Assembly (NCBI GenBank): GCA_930633495.1
Contig: CAKNFJ010000001.1
Location: forward strand, 62,001-126,000
Direction of reading: 5' to 3'
Source of the DNA: Hyphomicrobiales bacterium
GTDB taxonomy: Bacteria > Pseudomonadota > Alphaproteobacteria > Rhizobiales > Beijerinckiaceae
DNA: 64,000 nt
Each line of letters starts with the position of its first letter. The first letter of the stretch is position 1. The position numbers and the translations under genes were made by a program. Shown piece after piece: positions 44,792-54,477 of this stretch. Under the pieces are notes generated by a model. That model was not told where the DNA came from and did not search any database. It saw only the letters and a list, made by a program, of their open reading frames with translations.

Positions 44792-46618
44792 TCACTCCAC
44801 CGTGACGGATTTCGCCAGATTGCGCGGCTGATCGACGTCCTTCCCCATGAAGACCGCCGTCTGGTAGGCGATCATCTGGATCGGCAGGGCATAGACGATC
44901 GGCGCGAAGGTCGGATCCATGTCCGGCATGATGATCGTTGCCTCGGGCTCGATCCCACATTCCGCAGCGCCCCTGGCGTCGGTGATCAGGATGATGCGGC
45001 CGCCGCGTGCCGCGACCTCCTGCATGTTCGAGGCGGTCTTCTCGAAGAGCGCGTCATGCGGCGCGACGACGATGACAGGCATGTCCTCGTCGATCAGCGC
45101 GATCGGCCCGTGCTTCAGCTCGCCCGCCGGATAACCTTCCGCGTGGATGTAGCTGATTTCCTTGAGTTTCAATGCGCCTTCCAGCGCGAGCGGGAAGCTG
45201 GTACCGCGGCCGAGATACAGCACATCCTTGGCCTTGGAGAGCTCGCGCGCGAGCTTCTCGATCTCGGGCTCGAGCTCCAGCGCCTTCGCGATCAGGCCGG
45301 GCAGCGCGATCAGGTTCCCGACATGGCGCGCCTCATCCTCGGCCGACAGCGTGCCTCGTCCGCGCGCGGCCGCCAGCGCAAGGCAGGCGAGCGCGGTCAA
45401 CTGGCAGGTGAAGGCCTTGGTCGAGGCGACGCCGATCTCGGGGCCCGCCAGCGTCGGGGCGACCGCATCGCTCTCGCGGGCGATGGTGGAGGTCGGGACG
45501 TTCACGACCGAGAGGACGGTCTGCTTTTCCTGCTTGGCATAGCGCAGGCTCGCCAGCGTGTCCGCGGTCTCGCCGGACTGGGAGACAAACAGCGCGAGCC
45601 CGTCGGCCGGAAGCGGCGCCTCACGATAGCGGAACTCCGACGCGACATCGATCTCGACCGGCAGGCGCGCGAGCTTCTCGAACCAGTATTTCGCCGTCAG
45701 GCCGGCATAGTAGGCCGTGCCGCAGGCGGAGACGGAGAGGCGCGGCAGCGCCTTCCAATCCACCTTGTTCTGGAAGGGCAGGCGCACGGAACCGGCGGCC
45801 ATGTCGAGATATTGCGTCAGCGTGTGACCGACGACCTCCGGCTGCTCGTAGATTTCCTTCGCCATGAAGTGGCGGTGATTGCCCTTCTCGACCAGGAAGG
45901 CGCCGGCCGCGACACGCTGGGCGCGGCGTTCGACCTGCTTGTTGGTCTTGTCGTAGAAGGTCGCGCCACGGCGGTTGAGGACGGCCCAGTCCCCCTCCTC
46001 CAGATAGGCGATGAGATTGGTGAAGGGCGCCAGCGCCAGCGCGTCCGAGCCGAGATACATCTCGCCGTCGCCGACGCCGACGGCGAGCGGCGAGCCCCTG
46101 CGGGCGCCGATCAGCAGGTCGTCCTCGCCCTGGAACAGGAAGGCGAGCGCGAAGGCGCCGTGCAGGCGCGGCAGGCTCGCAGCCACGGCTTCGACCGGCG
46201 TCTTGCCGCGATCCAGCTCGCGTGTGACCAGATGGGCAACGATCTCCGTGTCCGTCTCCGTTTCGAAGACGTAGCCGTCGGCCTGCAGTTCGGCGCGCAG
46301 CTCGCGGAAGTTCTCGATGATGCCGTTATGCACGACCGCGAGCTTTTCGGTGGCGTGCGGGTGCGCGTTGGTCTCGTTGGGCTTGCCATGCGTCGCCCAG
46401 CGGGTGTGGCCGATGCCGATCAGGCCTTCGAGCGGCTCGTTCGACAGGCGGATCTCGAGGTTGCGGAGCTTCCCCTCGGCGCGGCGGCGGGTGAGCTTGC
46501 CGGCCTCCAGCGTCGCGACGCCGGCAGAATCATAGCCGCGATACTCCAGCCGCCGCAGCGCCTCGACGACCTGCGTCGCGACCGCTTCCTTGCCCAGAAT
46601 CCCGACGATGCCGCACAT
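44792..46618 (-). CDS. glmS: Glutamine-fructose-6-phosphate aminotransferase (isomerizing)
   Basis: 608 residues. The N-terminal glutaminase domain starts with the nucleophile Cys right after the initiator Met (CGIVGILGKEAV) and contains RGYDSAGV and GHTRWATHG. Two SIS sugar-isomerase domains follow, with VSACGTAYYAGL, FVSQSGETADTLAS and EGYPAGELKHGPIALI, and the C-terminal end PRNLAKSVTVE is the conserved tail. It makes glucosamine-6-phosphate, the entry to UDP-GlcNAc. The ATG at 46618 gives the required free N-terminal Cys. It lies downstream of glmU, 123 bp apart. Confidence 0.97.
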   Translation of the reverse strand: MCGIVGILGKEAVATQVVEALRRLEYRGYDSAGVATLEAGKLTRRRAEGKLRNLEIRLSNEPLEGLIGIGHTRWATHGKPNETNAHPHATEKLAVVHNGIIENFRELRAELQADGYVFETETDTEIVAHLVTRELDRGKTPVEAVAASLPRLHGAFALAFLFQGEDDLLIGARRGSPLAVGVGDGEMYLGSDALALAPFTNLIAYLEEGDWAVLNRRGATFYDKTNKQVERRAQRVAAGAFLVEKGNHRHFMAKEIYEQPEVVGHTLTQYLDMAAGSVRLPFQNKVDWKALPRLSVSACGTAYYAGLTAKYWFEKLARLPVEIDVASEFRYREAPLPADGLALFVSQSGETADTLASLRYAKQEKQTVLSVVNVPTSTIARESDAVAPTLAGPEIGVASTKAFTCQLTALACLALAAARGRGTLSAEDEARHVGNLIALPGLIAKALELEPEIEKLARELSKAKDVLYLGRGTSFPLALEGALKLKEISYIHAEGYPAGELKHGPIALIDEDMPVIVVAPHDALFEKTASNMQEVAARGGRIILITDARGAAECGIEPEATIIMPDMDPTFAPIVYALPIQMIAYQTAVFMGKDVDQPRNLAKSVTVE

Positions 46619-46741
46619 GGGCGAAAACCTTTCGAGCGATTGCCATTGGCGAAAGCGCATAGCCGCGAAAGGCGCGGATGCCCAATCAATCTACATGACG
46701 AACTGTGAACGGCGGCTTTCCCGATTCCCGGGATTTCCGCC

Positions 46742-48118
46742 CTATTCGGCCGCCTTCTTGGCGGCTTTTCGCGCCGCTGCCTCCTGCCGGAAAACCTTCG
46801 CCCAGCCGGCCTTCCCGACCTGCCGGCCCCGCCCGATCGCGAGCGCATCCGGGGGTACGTCGCTGGTGATGACCGAACCCGAGCCGACATAGGCACCATC
46901 GCCGATCGTCACGGGCGCCACCAGCGAGGAATTCGAGCCGACGAAGGCATTCGCCCCGATGGTCGTCTTCGACTTGACGAAGCCGTCATAGTTGCAGGTG
47001 ATCGTGCCGGCGCCGATATTGGCCGCGGCGCCGACCGTCGCATCGCCGATATAGGTCAGGTGGTTGACCTTGGCGCCGGGCCCGATATCCGCGGCCTTCA
47101 CCTCGACGAAATTGCCGACCTTCGCCTTCTCGGCGAGGTTTGTGCCCGGCCGCAGGCGACCATAGGGGCCGACGCTCGCGCCCTCCCCGACCCGCGCTCC
47201 TTCCAGATGCGAGAAGGCGTGGATCACGGCTCCGTCGGCGACGCGAACGCCGGGACCGAAGACGACATTGGGCTCGACCACGACATCGCGGCCGAGCTCG
47301 GTATCGAAGCTGAAGAAGACCGTTTCAGGCGCGATCAGCGTCGCCCCGCCCAACATCGTCGCATGGCGCTTGCGCCGCTGGAATTCGGCCTCGACAGCGG
47401 CAAGCTGCGCGCGATCATTGACGCCCTGGACCTCGCTCTCCGGCGCCGTCAGCACGACGGCCTCCAGCCCGCGTGCCCGCGCGACGGCGACGGCGTCGGT
47501 CAGGTAGAATTCGCGCTGGGCGTTGCCGTCGCCGATCGCCTCGAGAATCGACAGCGCATGCCGGCCGGCAAGCGCCATCAGCCCGGCGTTGCAGAGCCTG
47601 ATCCCGCGCTGCTCCGGCGTCGCATCCTTATGCTCGACGATGGCTTCAAGCTTTCCGTCGCGCTCGACGAGCCGGCCATAGCCTGTCGGGTCATCCGCCT
47701 CGAAGCCGAGGACGGCAACAGCGGCTCCGCCGGCAAGAGCGCCGCGCAGGGCTGCAAAGGTCTCGGGCCGAACCAGCGGGGTATCGGCGAAAGCGACCAG
47801 CACATGCTCACAGCCGACTTCCAGTGCCGCCTTCGCGGCCAGAACGGCGTGGGCGGTTCCGCGCCGCTCGTGCTGCGTCGCGATCCGGGCGGCAGGCAGC
47901 AGCTTCAGGGTCTCCTCGCCGACCTCGGGACGTTCGGACGAGATCACGACAGCCACCTCGTCCGCCCCGGCCTGCGCGACCGACGACAGGACATGGCCGA
48001 GCATGGAGCGGCCGGCGACCGGATGCAGCACCTTGGGCAGCCGCGACTTCATCCGCGTGCCCTCGCCGGCGGCGAGGACGATCGCGAGGCAGGAACCGGC
48101 CGGCTGCATTTCGGTCAT
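46742..48118 (-). CDS. glmU: Bifunctional GlcNAc-1-P uridyltransferase / GlcN-1-P acetyltransferase
   Basis: 458 residues. The N-terminal pyrophosphorylase domain has [20 protein letters not shown]; the C-terminal left-handed beta-helix holds the acetyltransferase ([20 protein letters not shown], [18 protein letters not shown] region, [38 protein letters not shown]). It converts GlcN-1-P to UDP-GlcNAc, feeding peptidoglycan and the lipid A genes at 56-61 kb. ATG 48118 is chosen over one 8 codons upstream. It is co-directional with glmS. Confidence 0.97.
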   Translation of the reverse strand: MTEMQPAGSCLAIVLAAGEGTRMKSRLPKVLHPVAGRSMLGHVLSSVAQAGADEVAVVISSERPEVGEETLKLLPAARIATQHERRGTAHAVLAAKAALEVGCEHVLVAFADTPLVRPETFAALRGALAGGAAVAVLGFEADDPTGYGRLVERDGKLEAIVEHKDATPEQRGIRLCNAGLMALAGRHALSILEAIGDGNAQREFYLTDAVAVARARGLEAVVLTAPESEVQGVNDRAQLAAVEAEFQRRKRHATMLGGATLIAPETVFFSFDTELGRDVVVEPNVVFGPGVRVADGAVIHAFSHLEGARVGEGASVGPYGRLRPGTNLAEKAKVGNFVEVKAADIGPGAKVNHLTYIGDATVGAAANIGAGTITCNYDGFVKSKTTIGANAFVGSNSSLVAPVTIGDGAYVGSGSVITSDVPPDALAIGRGRQVGKAGWAKVFRQEAAARKAAKKAAE

Positions 48119-48289
48119 GTTTCTCGTTTCCCTTGCAGGCATGGTTGGACCACCGCCCGCGCATCACAGTCGAATTCACGCATGCTGGCGTTACAGGTGC
48201 CGTGGATAGCCGATCCGCTCGCCTTTTGCCAAAGTTCAATCGCGGCGAAAGCGGCCTTTCGGGGGCGGCCATCGCGCCGGTTCGGTGCC

Positions 48290-48375
48290 GGCTCGATAGT
48301 GGAGGATCGCACCGTCCGAAAGGCGTGCATCTTCCCGAGTGGAAAGGCTTTTCAGCCGAGCTGGAAATGCTCTAG
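48290..48375. repeat. Family C-type degenerate repeat upstream of opgG
   Basis: Ends with GAGCTGGAAATGCTCTAG and contains CTTCCCGAGTGGAAAGGC with CTTTTCAGCC, the pattern of the AGAGCATTT repeat class on the opposite strand. It lies in the 299-bp gap between divergent glmU and opgG, which otherwise should hold both promoters; I see no clear promoter. Confidence 0.5.
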
Positions 48376-48417
48376 AAGCGCGAAGGGCGAGGGCGTCGCC
48401 CGCGTAGTTTGGATCCG

Positions 48418-49977
48418 ATGTCGAAACCCTTGAATCGCAGGCAATTTCTGGAAGGCGCCGCGACCGGCGCAGCCTTTCTGTCCCTTGCCGGCCCGGCTGC
48501 GGCGCAGGCGCCGACCGGCGCTGCCGCCTTCAACATTCCCTCCCTTGCCGACGGGCAGCGTTTCGACCCCGCTTTGGTGATCGATGCCGCCCGCGTCCTC
48601 GCCCAGCGGCCCTTGATTCCGCTGACGGCGAACGACCTGCCGGAAGGCTACGGGACCATGCCCGCCGATCAGTTCTCCGGGATCCGCATGCGGCCCGAGG
48701 CGACGATATGGGCCGGGGAGAATCGCGGCTTCACGGTGGAGCCGCTGCATCGCGGCTATGTCTTCTCCAACCCCGTCAGCCTGTTCACGATCGAGGACGG
48801 CACGGTGCGCCGCGTCGCCTTCGACCGTGCGAAGTTCGACTATGGCCGCGTCACGCCGCCATCGGCCGGTGGCGACCTGCAGTTCTCCGGCATGCGGATC
48901 GCCGCCGGGCTCGAGCGGCCGTTCGAAGTCGCCGTCTTCCAGGGGGCGACCTTCTTCCGTGCCCTGGCGCGCGGCCAGAATTTCGGAGCGATGTCGCGCG
49001 CACTCATCCTGCGTCCGGGCGAGCAGCGCGGCGAGGAGCTGCCCTTCTTCCGCGCCTTCTGGATCGAACGCCCCAGCCCGGCCGTCGGCTCGCTGGTGAT
49101 CCACGGCCTGCTCGATTCGGAGAGCGTCACGGGGGCCGTGATGATGACGCTGCGGCCCGGCGACGTGACCTATATCGACGTGGAAATGACGCTGTTCGCG
49201 CGTCAGGCGCTCGATCATGTCGGCTTCGGCTGCACGAGCGCGACCTTCCTCTCCGGCCCGCAAAGCCGGCGCACCTTCGACGACGTCAGGCCGTCGATCG
49301 GCGAAGTCACCGGCGTTCAGATGCTGTCCGGCGGCGGCGAATGGATCTATCGGCCGGTGAACAACCCGGCCACGCTGCAGGTCTCCTCCTTCGTGGACGA
49401 GAATCCCAAGGGCTTCGGACTGGTGCAGCGCGAGCGCGATCCGGCCGCGTTCCAGGACGACGACCAGCGCTTCGAGCTGCGGCCCAGCGTCTGGAACGAG
49501 CCCCTCGGCGACTGGGGCGCCGGCTCCGTCCAGCTGATCGAGATTCCCAGCGACTCCGAGCCGAACAAGAACATCATCACCTACTGGCGCCCCAAGCAGC
49601 CCCTGGCCGCCGGCAGCGAGACCTCGATCAGCTATCGCCAGGCCTGGTGCTGGCAGCCGCCCGACCGCCCGCCGCTCGCCATCGCGAGCCGGACCCGGCA
49701 GGGCAAGGGCTCGCAGGGCCGCCGCCGCCGCTTCATCGTCGAATTCACGGGTGAGCGCCTCGCCGACCCGGCGCTGATCGCGGCGACGCGGGCGACCGTC
49801 TCGGCGCAGCCCGGCGCCGTGCATGGCGTGCGCCTCTGGCCTTATCCGGAACGCAAGATGATGCGCGTCGGTTTCGAGATCGATCCCGGCGCGGATGCGC
49901 TTTCAGAACTCAGGCTCGTCCTCCAGGCTGGCGGCCAGCCGGTCTCGGAAACATGGTTGAATCGATGGACGTGGTAA
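48418..49977 (+). CDS. opgG: Periplasmic glucan biosynthesis protein OpgG/OpgD (MdoG family)
   Basis: 519 residues with a twin-arginine signal (LNRRQFLEGAATGAAFLSL, cleavage near PAAAQA) and the MdoG domain (FSGIRMRPEATIWAG, LHRGYVFSNPVSLF, YWRPKQPLAAGSETSISYR, RRRFIVEFTG). It participates in assembly or modification of osmoregulated periplasmic beta-glucans. The Tat signal is characteristic of OpgD rather than the Sec-exported OpgG of E. coli, but the position directly before opgH is that of OpgG. ATG 48418 is chosen. Its last 25 bases overlap opgH. Confidence 0.92.
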   Translation: MSKPLNRRQFLEGAATGAAFLSLAGPAAAQAPTGAAAFNIPSLADGQRFDPALVIDAARVLAQRPLIPLTANDLPEGYGTMPADQFSGIRMRPEATIWAGENRGFTVEPLHRGYVFSNPVSLFTIEDGTVRRVAFDRAKFDYGRVTPPSAGGDLQFSGMRIAAGLERPFEVAVFQGATFFRALARGQNFGAMSRALILRPGEQRGEELPFFRAFWIERPSPAVGSLVIHGLLDSESVTGAVMMTLRPGDVTYIDVEMTLFARQALDHVGFGCTSATFLSGPQSRRTFDDVRPSIGEVTGVQMLSGGGEWIYRPVNNPATLQVSSFVDENPKGFGLVQRERDPAAFQDDDQRFELRPSVWNEPLGDWGAGSVQLIEIPSDSEPNKNIITYWRPKQPLAAGSETSISYRQAWCWQPPDRPPLAIASRTRQGKGSQGRRRRFIVEFTGERLADPALIAATRATVSAQPGAVHGVRLWPYPERKMMRVGFEIDPGADALSELRLVLQAGGQPVSETWLNRWTW

Positions 49978-52151
49978 CCGCCGCCCGCTCTCAGGACGCC
50001 GCGGACGCCGAGGCGCGCAGCTTCAACGCCGCCCGCGAGCCGGCGACCCCGCCCGAAAGCCGGCTGATCATGCCGGTGCAGTCCTTCCGGAGCTGGAACG
50101 CCTCCGAGCGCCGCCAGCCCGCCGCCCCCGGCAACTGGAAGACGCCCTGGTTCAAGCGGCTCTTCGTCTTCGGCGGCGGCTTTGCCCTGACGGCCTTCGG
50201 CGCCTGGGAAATGTACAATGTCGTGTCGGTCAGCCGCACGACCTCGCTGCAGTACGCCTTGCTCGTGCTGTTCACGATCAACTTCTCGTGGATCGCGCTC
50301 GCCTTCACCAGCGGCCTGCTCGGCTTCTTCGGCGTTCTCTTCGGCTCCGGCCGGGCGGAGCGGGCCGACAGCCTCAAGCACCGCACCGTCGTGGTGATGC
50401 CGATCTACAACGAGTCGTCGGCCCGGATCTTCGCCGCGGTAGCGGCGATCCGCGAGTCGGTCGAGGCGACCGGGCTCGGCGACCATTTCGATTACTTCAT
50501 CGTCTCCGACACGACCAATCCGGACACCTGGATCGCAGAAGAACGGGCGTTCCTGGCGCTGCGCGAGCGGCTCGGGCCGAATTCGCGGGTCTATTATCGC
50601 CACCGCCCGAAGAACCATCATCGCAAGGCCGGCAACATCGCCGATTTCGTGACGCGCTGGGGCGGCCTTTACGAGCATATGGTCGTGCTCGACGCCGACA
50701 GCCTGATGACCGGCACCTGCATCGTGCGCCTTGCCGCCGCGATGGAGGCCGATCCCGATGCGGGCATCATCCAGTCGCTGCCGCTGATCATCAACCGCAA
50801 CACCTTCTTCGCGCGGCTGCAGCAGTTCGCGGCGCGCGTCTATGGCCCGGTCATCGCCACCGGGCTCGCCATGTGGTCCGGCCGCGACGGCAATTACTGG
50901 GGCCACAACGCCATCATCCGGGTTAAGGCCTTCGCCGATCACTGCGGCCTGCCCGATCTCAAGGGCAAGCCGCCCTTCGGCGGGCATGTGCTGAGCCATG
51001 ATTTCGTCGAGGCGGCGCTGATGCGCCGGGCCGGCTGGTCGGTCTATATGCTGCCGGACCTGACCGGCTCCTATGAAGAGAGCCCGCCCTCACTGATCGA
51101 CATCTCGGTGCGCGACCGGCGCTGGTGCCAGGGCAATCTCCAGCACTCGCGCATCATGGGCGCCAAGGGCTTCGTGATGGCGACACGCCAGCATTTCGCC
51201 ACCGGCATCATGGGCTATCTCGCCTCGCCATTCTGGCTGATGCAGCTCGTCGTCGGTATCCTGATCGTGCTGCAGGTCAATTACGCCAGGCCGGAATATT
51301 TCACGCAGGAGTTCACGCTCTTCCCGGTCTGGCCGCGCTTCGACCCCGAACGAGCCCTGCGCCTGTTCGCGCTGACGATGGCGATCCTGCTGGCTCCGAA
51401 GCTGTTCGGCCTGCTGCTGACGCTGTTCAACAACAAGCTCCGGCGCGCCGGCGGCGGCACGATCCGCCTGATCGTCTCGGCGCTGATCGAGGTGCTGTTC
51501 TCCGCCTTCTTCGCGCCGATCATGATGCTGATCCAGTCCGGCTCGGTCTTCCAGATCCTGCTCGGCCGCGATACGGGCTGGAACCCGCAGCGGCGCGACG
51601 ACGGCTCGATCCCGCTGCAGGACATCATCCGGCGCCACCGCACCCATACGGTCCTCGGCGTCGTGACCGGCCTGTCGGCCTTCCTGATCGCGACCTCGCT
51701 CTTCGCCTGGATGTCACCGACCATCGTCGGCCTCGTGCTGGCGATTCCGCTGTCCTGGGCCTCCGGCCAGCTCGCGATCGGCCTCTGGCTCAAGCGCCAC
51801 AAGCTCCTGATGACGCCCGAGGAGGGAGCCCCGCCGGCGATCGCCCTGCGCGCCAACGAATTGCAGGCGGAATTCGAGAAGGCAGGCTTCGACGATTGCG
51901 ATGGCATCAAGGCGCTTCACGCCGATGCCGAGCTGCGGCACGCGCATGAGCTGATGCTGCCCTACGGCCAGTCGCGCCGGCGTGGTGAGATCGAGCCCGA
52001 CCGTGCCGTCGCACAGGCCAAGCTCGTGGATGCCGAAACGATCGACGATGTGGCGATCTGGCTGAAGCCCAAGGAGCGCATGGTGGTTCTGCACGACCGC
52101 GCCCTGATCGGGCTCCTGTCCTCTCTGCCCCCGGTCGAGGCGAAGGGCTGA
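49953..52151 (+). CDS. opgH: Glucan biosynthesis glucosyltransferase H
   Basis: 732 residues: multiple membrane helices flank a family 2 glycosyltransferase domain with RTVVVMPIYNES, VLDADSLMTG (DxD-type), GHVLSHDFVEAALMRRAGW and the RRWCQGNLQH (Q/RxxRW-type) motif. It polymerises UDP-glucose into the beta-glucan backbone at the inner membrane. It overlaps opgG; a second ATG at 49965 is possible. It converges on the VOC gene, with a family A palindrome between. Confidence 0.95.
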   Translation: MVESMDVVTAARSQDAADAEARSFNAAREPATPPESRLIMPVQSFRSWNASERRQPAAPGNWKTPWFKRLFVFGGGFALTAFGAWEMYNVVSVSRTTSLQYALLVLFTINFSWIALAFTSGLLGFFGVLFGSGRAERADSLKHRTVVVMPIYNESSARIFAAVAAIRESVEATGLGDHFDYFIVSDTTNPDTWIAEERAFLALRERLGPNSRVYYRHRPKNHHRKAGNIADFVTRWGGLYEHMVVLDADSLMTGTCIVRLAAAMEADPDAGIIQSLPLIINRNTFFARLQQFAARVYGPVIATGLAMWSGRDGNYWGHNAIIRVKAFADHCGLPDLKGKPPFGGHVLSHDFVEAALMRRAGWSVYMLPDLTGSYEESPPSLIDISVRDRRWCQGNLQHSRIMGAKGFVMATRQHFATGIMGYLASPFWLMQLVVGILIVLQVNYARPEYFTQEFTLFPVWPRFDPERALRLFALTMAILLAPKLFGLLLTLFNNKLRRAGGGTIRLIVSALIEVLFSAFFAPIMMLIQSGSVFQILLGRDTGWNPQRRDDGSIPLQDIIRRHRTHTVLGVVTGLSAFLIATSLFAWMSPTIVGLVLAIPLSWASGQLAIGLWLKRHKLLMTPEEGAPPAIALRANELQAEFEKAGFDDCDGIKALHADAELRHAHELMLPYGQSRRRGEIEPDRAVAQAKLVDAETIDDVAIWLKPKERMVVLHDRALIGLLSSLPPVEAKG

Positions 52152-52172
52152 GCGTCGCGGCGGAACCGTGGC

Positions 52173-52319
52173 GTCATTCCGGGGCGGGCCGCAGGCCCGA
52201 GCCCGGAACCCAGAACCGATGCCGTGTTGAAAAGAAGCGCGGGCAGATCACCGATCAAACTCGTGACGGCATCGGTTCTGGGTTCCGGGCTCTTCGCTGG
52301 CGCGCAGTCCCGGAATGAC
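52173..52319. repeat. Family A intergenic palindrome, copy 4 (variant centre)
   Basis: A 147-bp element with GTCATTCCGGGG at the left and TCCCGGAATGAC at the right. The inner arms differ from the other copies: GGAACCCAGAACCGATGCCG pairs with CGGCATCGGTTCTGGGTTCC around an AT-richer loop. It lies between convergent opgH and the VOC gene. Confidence 0.88.
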
Positions 52320-52349
52320 GGCGTGGTTCCAGTGCCCTTGCGGCCCTGT

Positions 52350-53231
52350 TCAGCCCTGCTCGAACGCGATCATGCAGCCCATGGCGTCCTCGGCCTGGAC
52401 GAAGAGGCGTTCCTCGTTCTGCACGAAGGGAATTTCGGCTGCGGTCAGGAGTTCGGCCACCGCATCGAGATCCGGCACCGCGACGCAGAAACCGAGGAAA
52501 CGGGCCGGCGTCGTATCCGGCTCGACCTGATAGGCGCCCAGCGCCGCTTCCGGATCGAGCACGTCGATGCGCCCGCGTGGCAGGGCCAGCACATAGTCCT
52601 CGTTGCCCTCCAGCACCTCGGCGCCGCCGCTGAAGGTGCTCAGGAACGCGCGGTGGGCCGCTGGATCCTCCGCGAGCATCACGGCGGAGGTCAGCGCGGT
52701 CGCTCCGTTGGGATGCTGCTGGAATTCCGGGTTCCAGAAGTTCTGGGGTTCGAGCTGCCGGCAGACGAAGAAGCCGCATTCGGGCGCGCGCGAATCGGCC
52801 GCGAAGGCGAGCTCGAAAGCGACCCGCACCGTGCTGCCGTCCGGCCGCGTGCCCTTGCGCTCGAAGAAGAAGGGCTCGAAATCGCCGATGCCGGCGGCCT
52901 GGAACGCGGCCGCGTCGGCCTTGGCGTCGGTGCTTTCCAGCACCAGCATCGACAAACCCTCCCCCTGCCCGGCCAGCGCCTCGCGGACGAAGGCCCCGAA
53001 GGAGAAGCTGCGTTCGCCATGCGGCGGAATCGCTCCGTCGTCGACGATCGTCACGAGTTCGAGGAAGGAGCCCGGAAACTGCACGATCCGGTTCTCGGTG
53101 CCCCAGGGGTGGCGGTTGCGGGTTCCGACGCGGAAGCCGAGCTTTTCGTAGAAGCGCCATGCGGCGTCGAGATCGCGCACGCCGATGACGAGATGGTCGA
53201 GGCCGCGGGGTGTTGAGGCTGTTGCAGGCAT
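52350..53231 (-). CDS. VOC-superfamily (glyoxalase-like) protein
   Basis: 293 residues with an N-terminal glyoxalase-like module (GLDHLVIGVRDLDAAWRFYEKLGF, then RHPWGTENRIVQFPGSFLEL) and a second, weaker module in the C-terminal third ending DAMGCMIAFEQG. This matches the Glyoxalase_3-type family of unknown substrate. Metal ligands His (LDHLVI) and Glu (FLEL) appear present in the first module. It is co-directional with, and 75 bp downstream in sequence from, the ATP-grasp gene. Confidence 0.85.
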   Translation of the reverse strand: MPATASTPRGLDHLVIGVRDLDAAWRFYEKLGFRVGTRNRHPWGTENRIVQFPGSFLELVTIVDDGAIPPHGERSFSFGAFVREALAGQGEGLSMLVLESTDAKADAAAFQAAGIGDFEPFFFERKGTRPDGSTVRVAFELAFAADSRAPECGFFVCRQLEPQNFWNPEFQQHPNGATALTSAVMLAEDPAAHRAFLSTFSGGAEVLEGNEDYVLALPRGRIDVLDPEAALGAYQVEPDTTPARFLGFCVAVPDLDAVAELLTAAEIPFVQNEERLFVQAEDAMGCMIAFEQG

Positions 53232-53306
53232 GGCAGGCTCCGTCGACAGGCGTATCGGACCTTGAGGCTAGCAACACTTCACGGCGCGGTCATGCTGCCA
53301 TCGCGT

Positions 53307-54476
53307 TCAGGGCTCGATGAAATGCGGCAGGAACCGCGAGGTGTTCTTGGTGATCGGCGAGGCATCCTCGCGCATGCACAGCCCGCAGGCCTGGGACGCC
53401 ACCAGCCAGGAACCGAGAACGGCGTAGTTGCCGCTGCCGGAGAAGAGGTTGAGCGCGGCATCCTGCAGGACGTAGCCTTCGGCACCATAGGGGCCGTCGT
53501 CGCTGTCGAGCACGCGGTCGCGCTCCGTCAGCGTGACATTGGCGCCCTCACGCGAATAGAGCGGCTTGCGCACGCGGCGGGCCGACAGGGTCGCGCAGCG
53601 CGGATCGCCTTCGAAGAAGGCCGGTAGCAGATTGGGATGGCCGGGTTCCATCTCCCAGAGGCAGGCGAGCAGCCCCTTGTTCGAGAGCACCGCCTTCCAG
53701 GGCGGCTCGACGAACTGGCAGCGCGAGCCGGCCAGCGCCTTGCCGTAGTTCTCGCGGAACAGCCACTCCCAGGGATAGAGCTTGAACAGCGTCTCGATCG
53801 GCTGGTTGGCTCCGTCGCAGAAGCGCCCGTCCGAGGCGAGCCCGATCTCTTCGATGAAGGTGAAGCGCGCGTCGAGCCCCGCCTGGACGGCACAATCCAT
53901 GAGATAATCGACCGTGCCCTTGTCCTCGGCGCTGCCTTCGACGCAGGTCAGGTGCAGCCGGTAGGGCGATGGCTCGCGCAGGTCGCGAAAGGCCGCGATC
54001 AGGCGCTCATGCAGCGAATTGAACTGATCGCAGCCCTTCGGGATCGCGCCGCGCGCCATCGCCTGCTCCAGCCAGTCCCACTGCACGACGCTCGATTCGA
54101 ACAGGGCCGTCGGGGTGTCGGCATTGTATTCCAGGAGCTTGGCGGGCCCGCGTCCGTCATAGGCGAGATCGAGCCGGCCATAGAGGTTGCGGTCGCCGCG
54201 TTGCCAGCTTTCCCGGATATAGTCCCATTGCTCGGCCGGAATGGCGAGCCGGGTCAGGATCTCCTCGCTCGCCAGCGCCTTCTCGATGAAGACGAAGCAG
54301 AGCTGCTCGATCGCCTCTGTCGGCGCCTCGATGTCGCGCTCTATCTGCTCCAGCGTGAAGGCGTAGGCGGCGCTTTCGTCCCAATAGGTCTCGCCGTCGA
54401 TGGTGTGGAAGGCGAAGCCCAGCCGCTCGACCTGTTCGGTCCAGTCCGGGCGCGGTGGAAGGGTGACGCGGCGCAT
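53307..54476 (-). CDS. Glutathionylspermidine synthase-like ATP-grasp ligase (YjfC/YgiC type)
   Basis: 389 residues. It matches the synthetase domain alone, without the N-terminal amidase of E. coli Gsp: AYDGRGPAKLLEYNADTPTALFESSVVQWDW, LYPWEWLFRENYGKAL, PPWKAVLSNKGLLACLWE and VRKPLYSREGANVTL are family landmarks. Such stand-alone enzymes form an amide or peptide bond with ATP, but their substrates are unknown. It starts 1 bp after the DUF1190 stop, so translation is coupled. The order DUF350, DUF1190, ATP-grasp reproduces E. coli yjfL-yjfM-yjfC. Confidence 0.88.
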   Translation of the reverse strand: MRRVTLPPRPDWTEQVERLGFAFHTIDGETYWDESAAYAFTLEQIERDIEAPTEAIEQLCFVFIEKALASEEILTRLAIPAEQWDYIRESWQRGDRNLYGRLDLAYDGRGPAKLLEYNADTPTALFESSVVQWDWLEQAMARGAIPKGCDQFNSLHERLIAAFRDLREPSPYRLHLTCVEGSAEDKGTVDYLMDCAVQAGLDARFTFIEEIGLASDGRFCDGANQPIETLFKLYPWEWLFRENYGKALAGSRCQFVEPPWKAVLSNKGLLACLWEMEPGHPNLLPAFFEGDPRCATLSARRVRKPLYSREGANVTLTERDRVLDSDDGPYGAEGYVLQDAALNLFSGSGNYAVLGSWLVASQACGLCMREDASPITKNTSRFLPHFIEP

Positions 54477-54477
54477 C

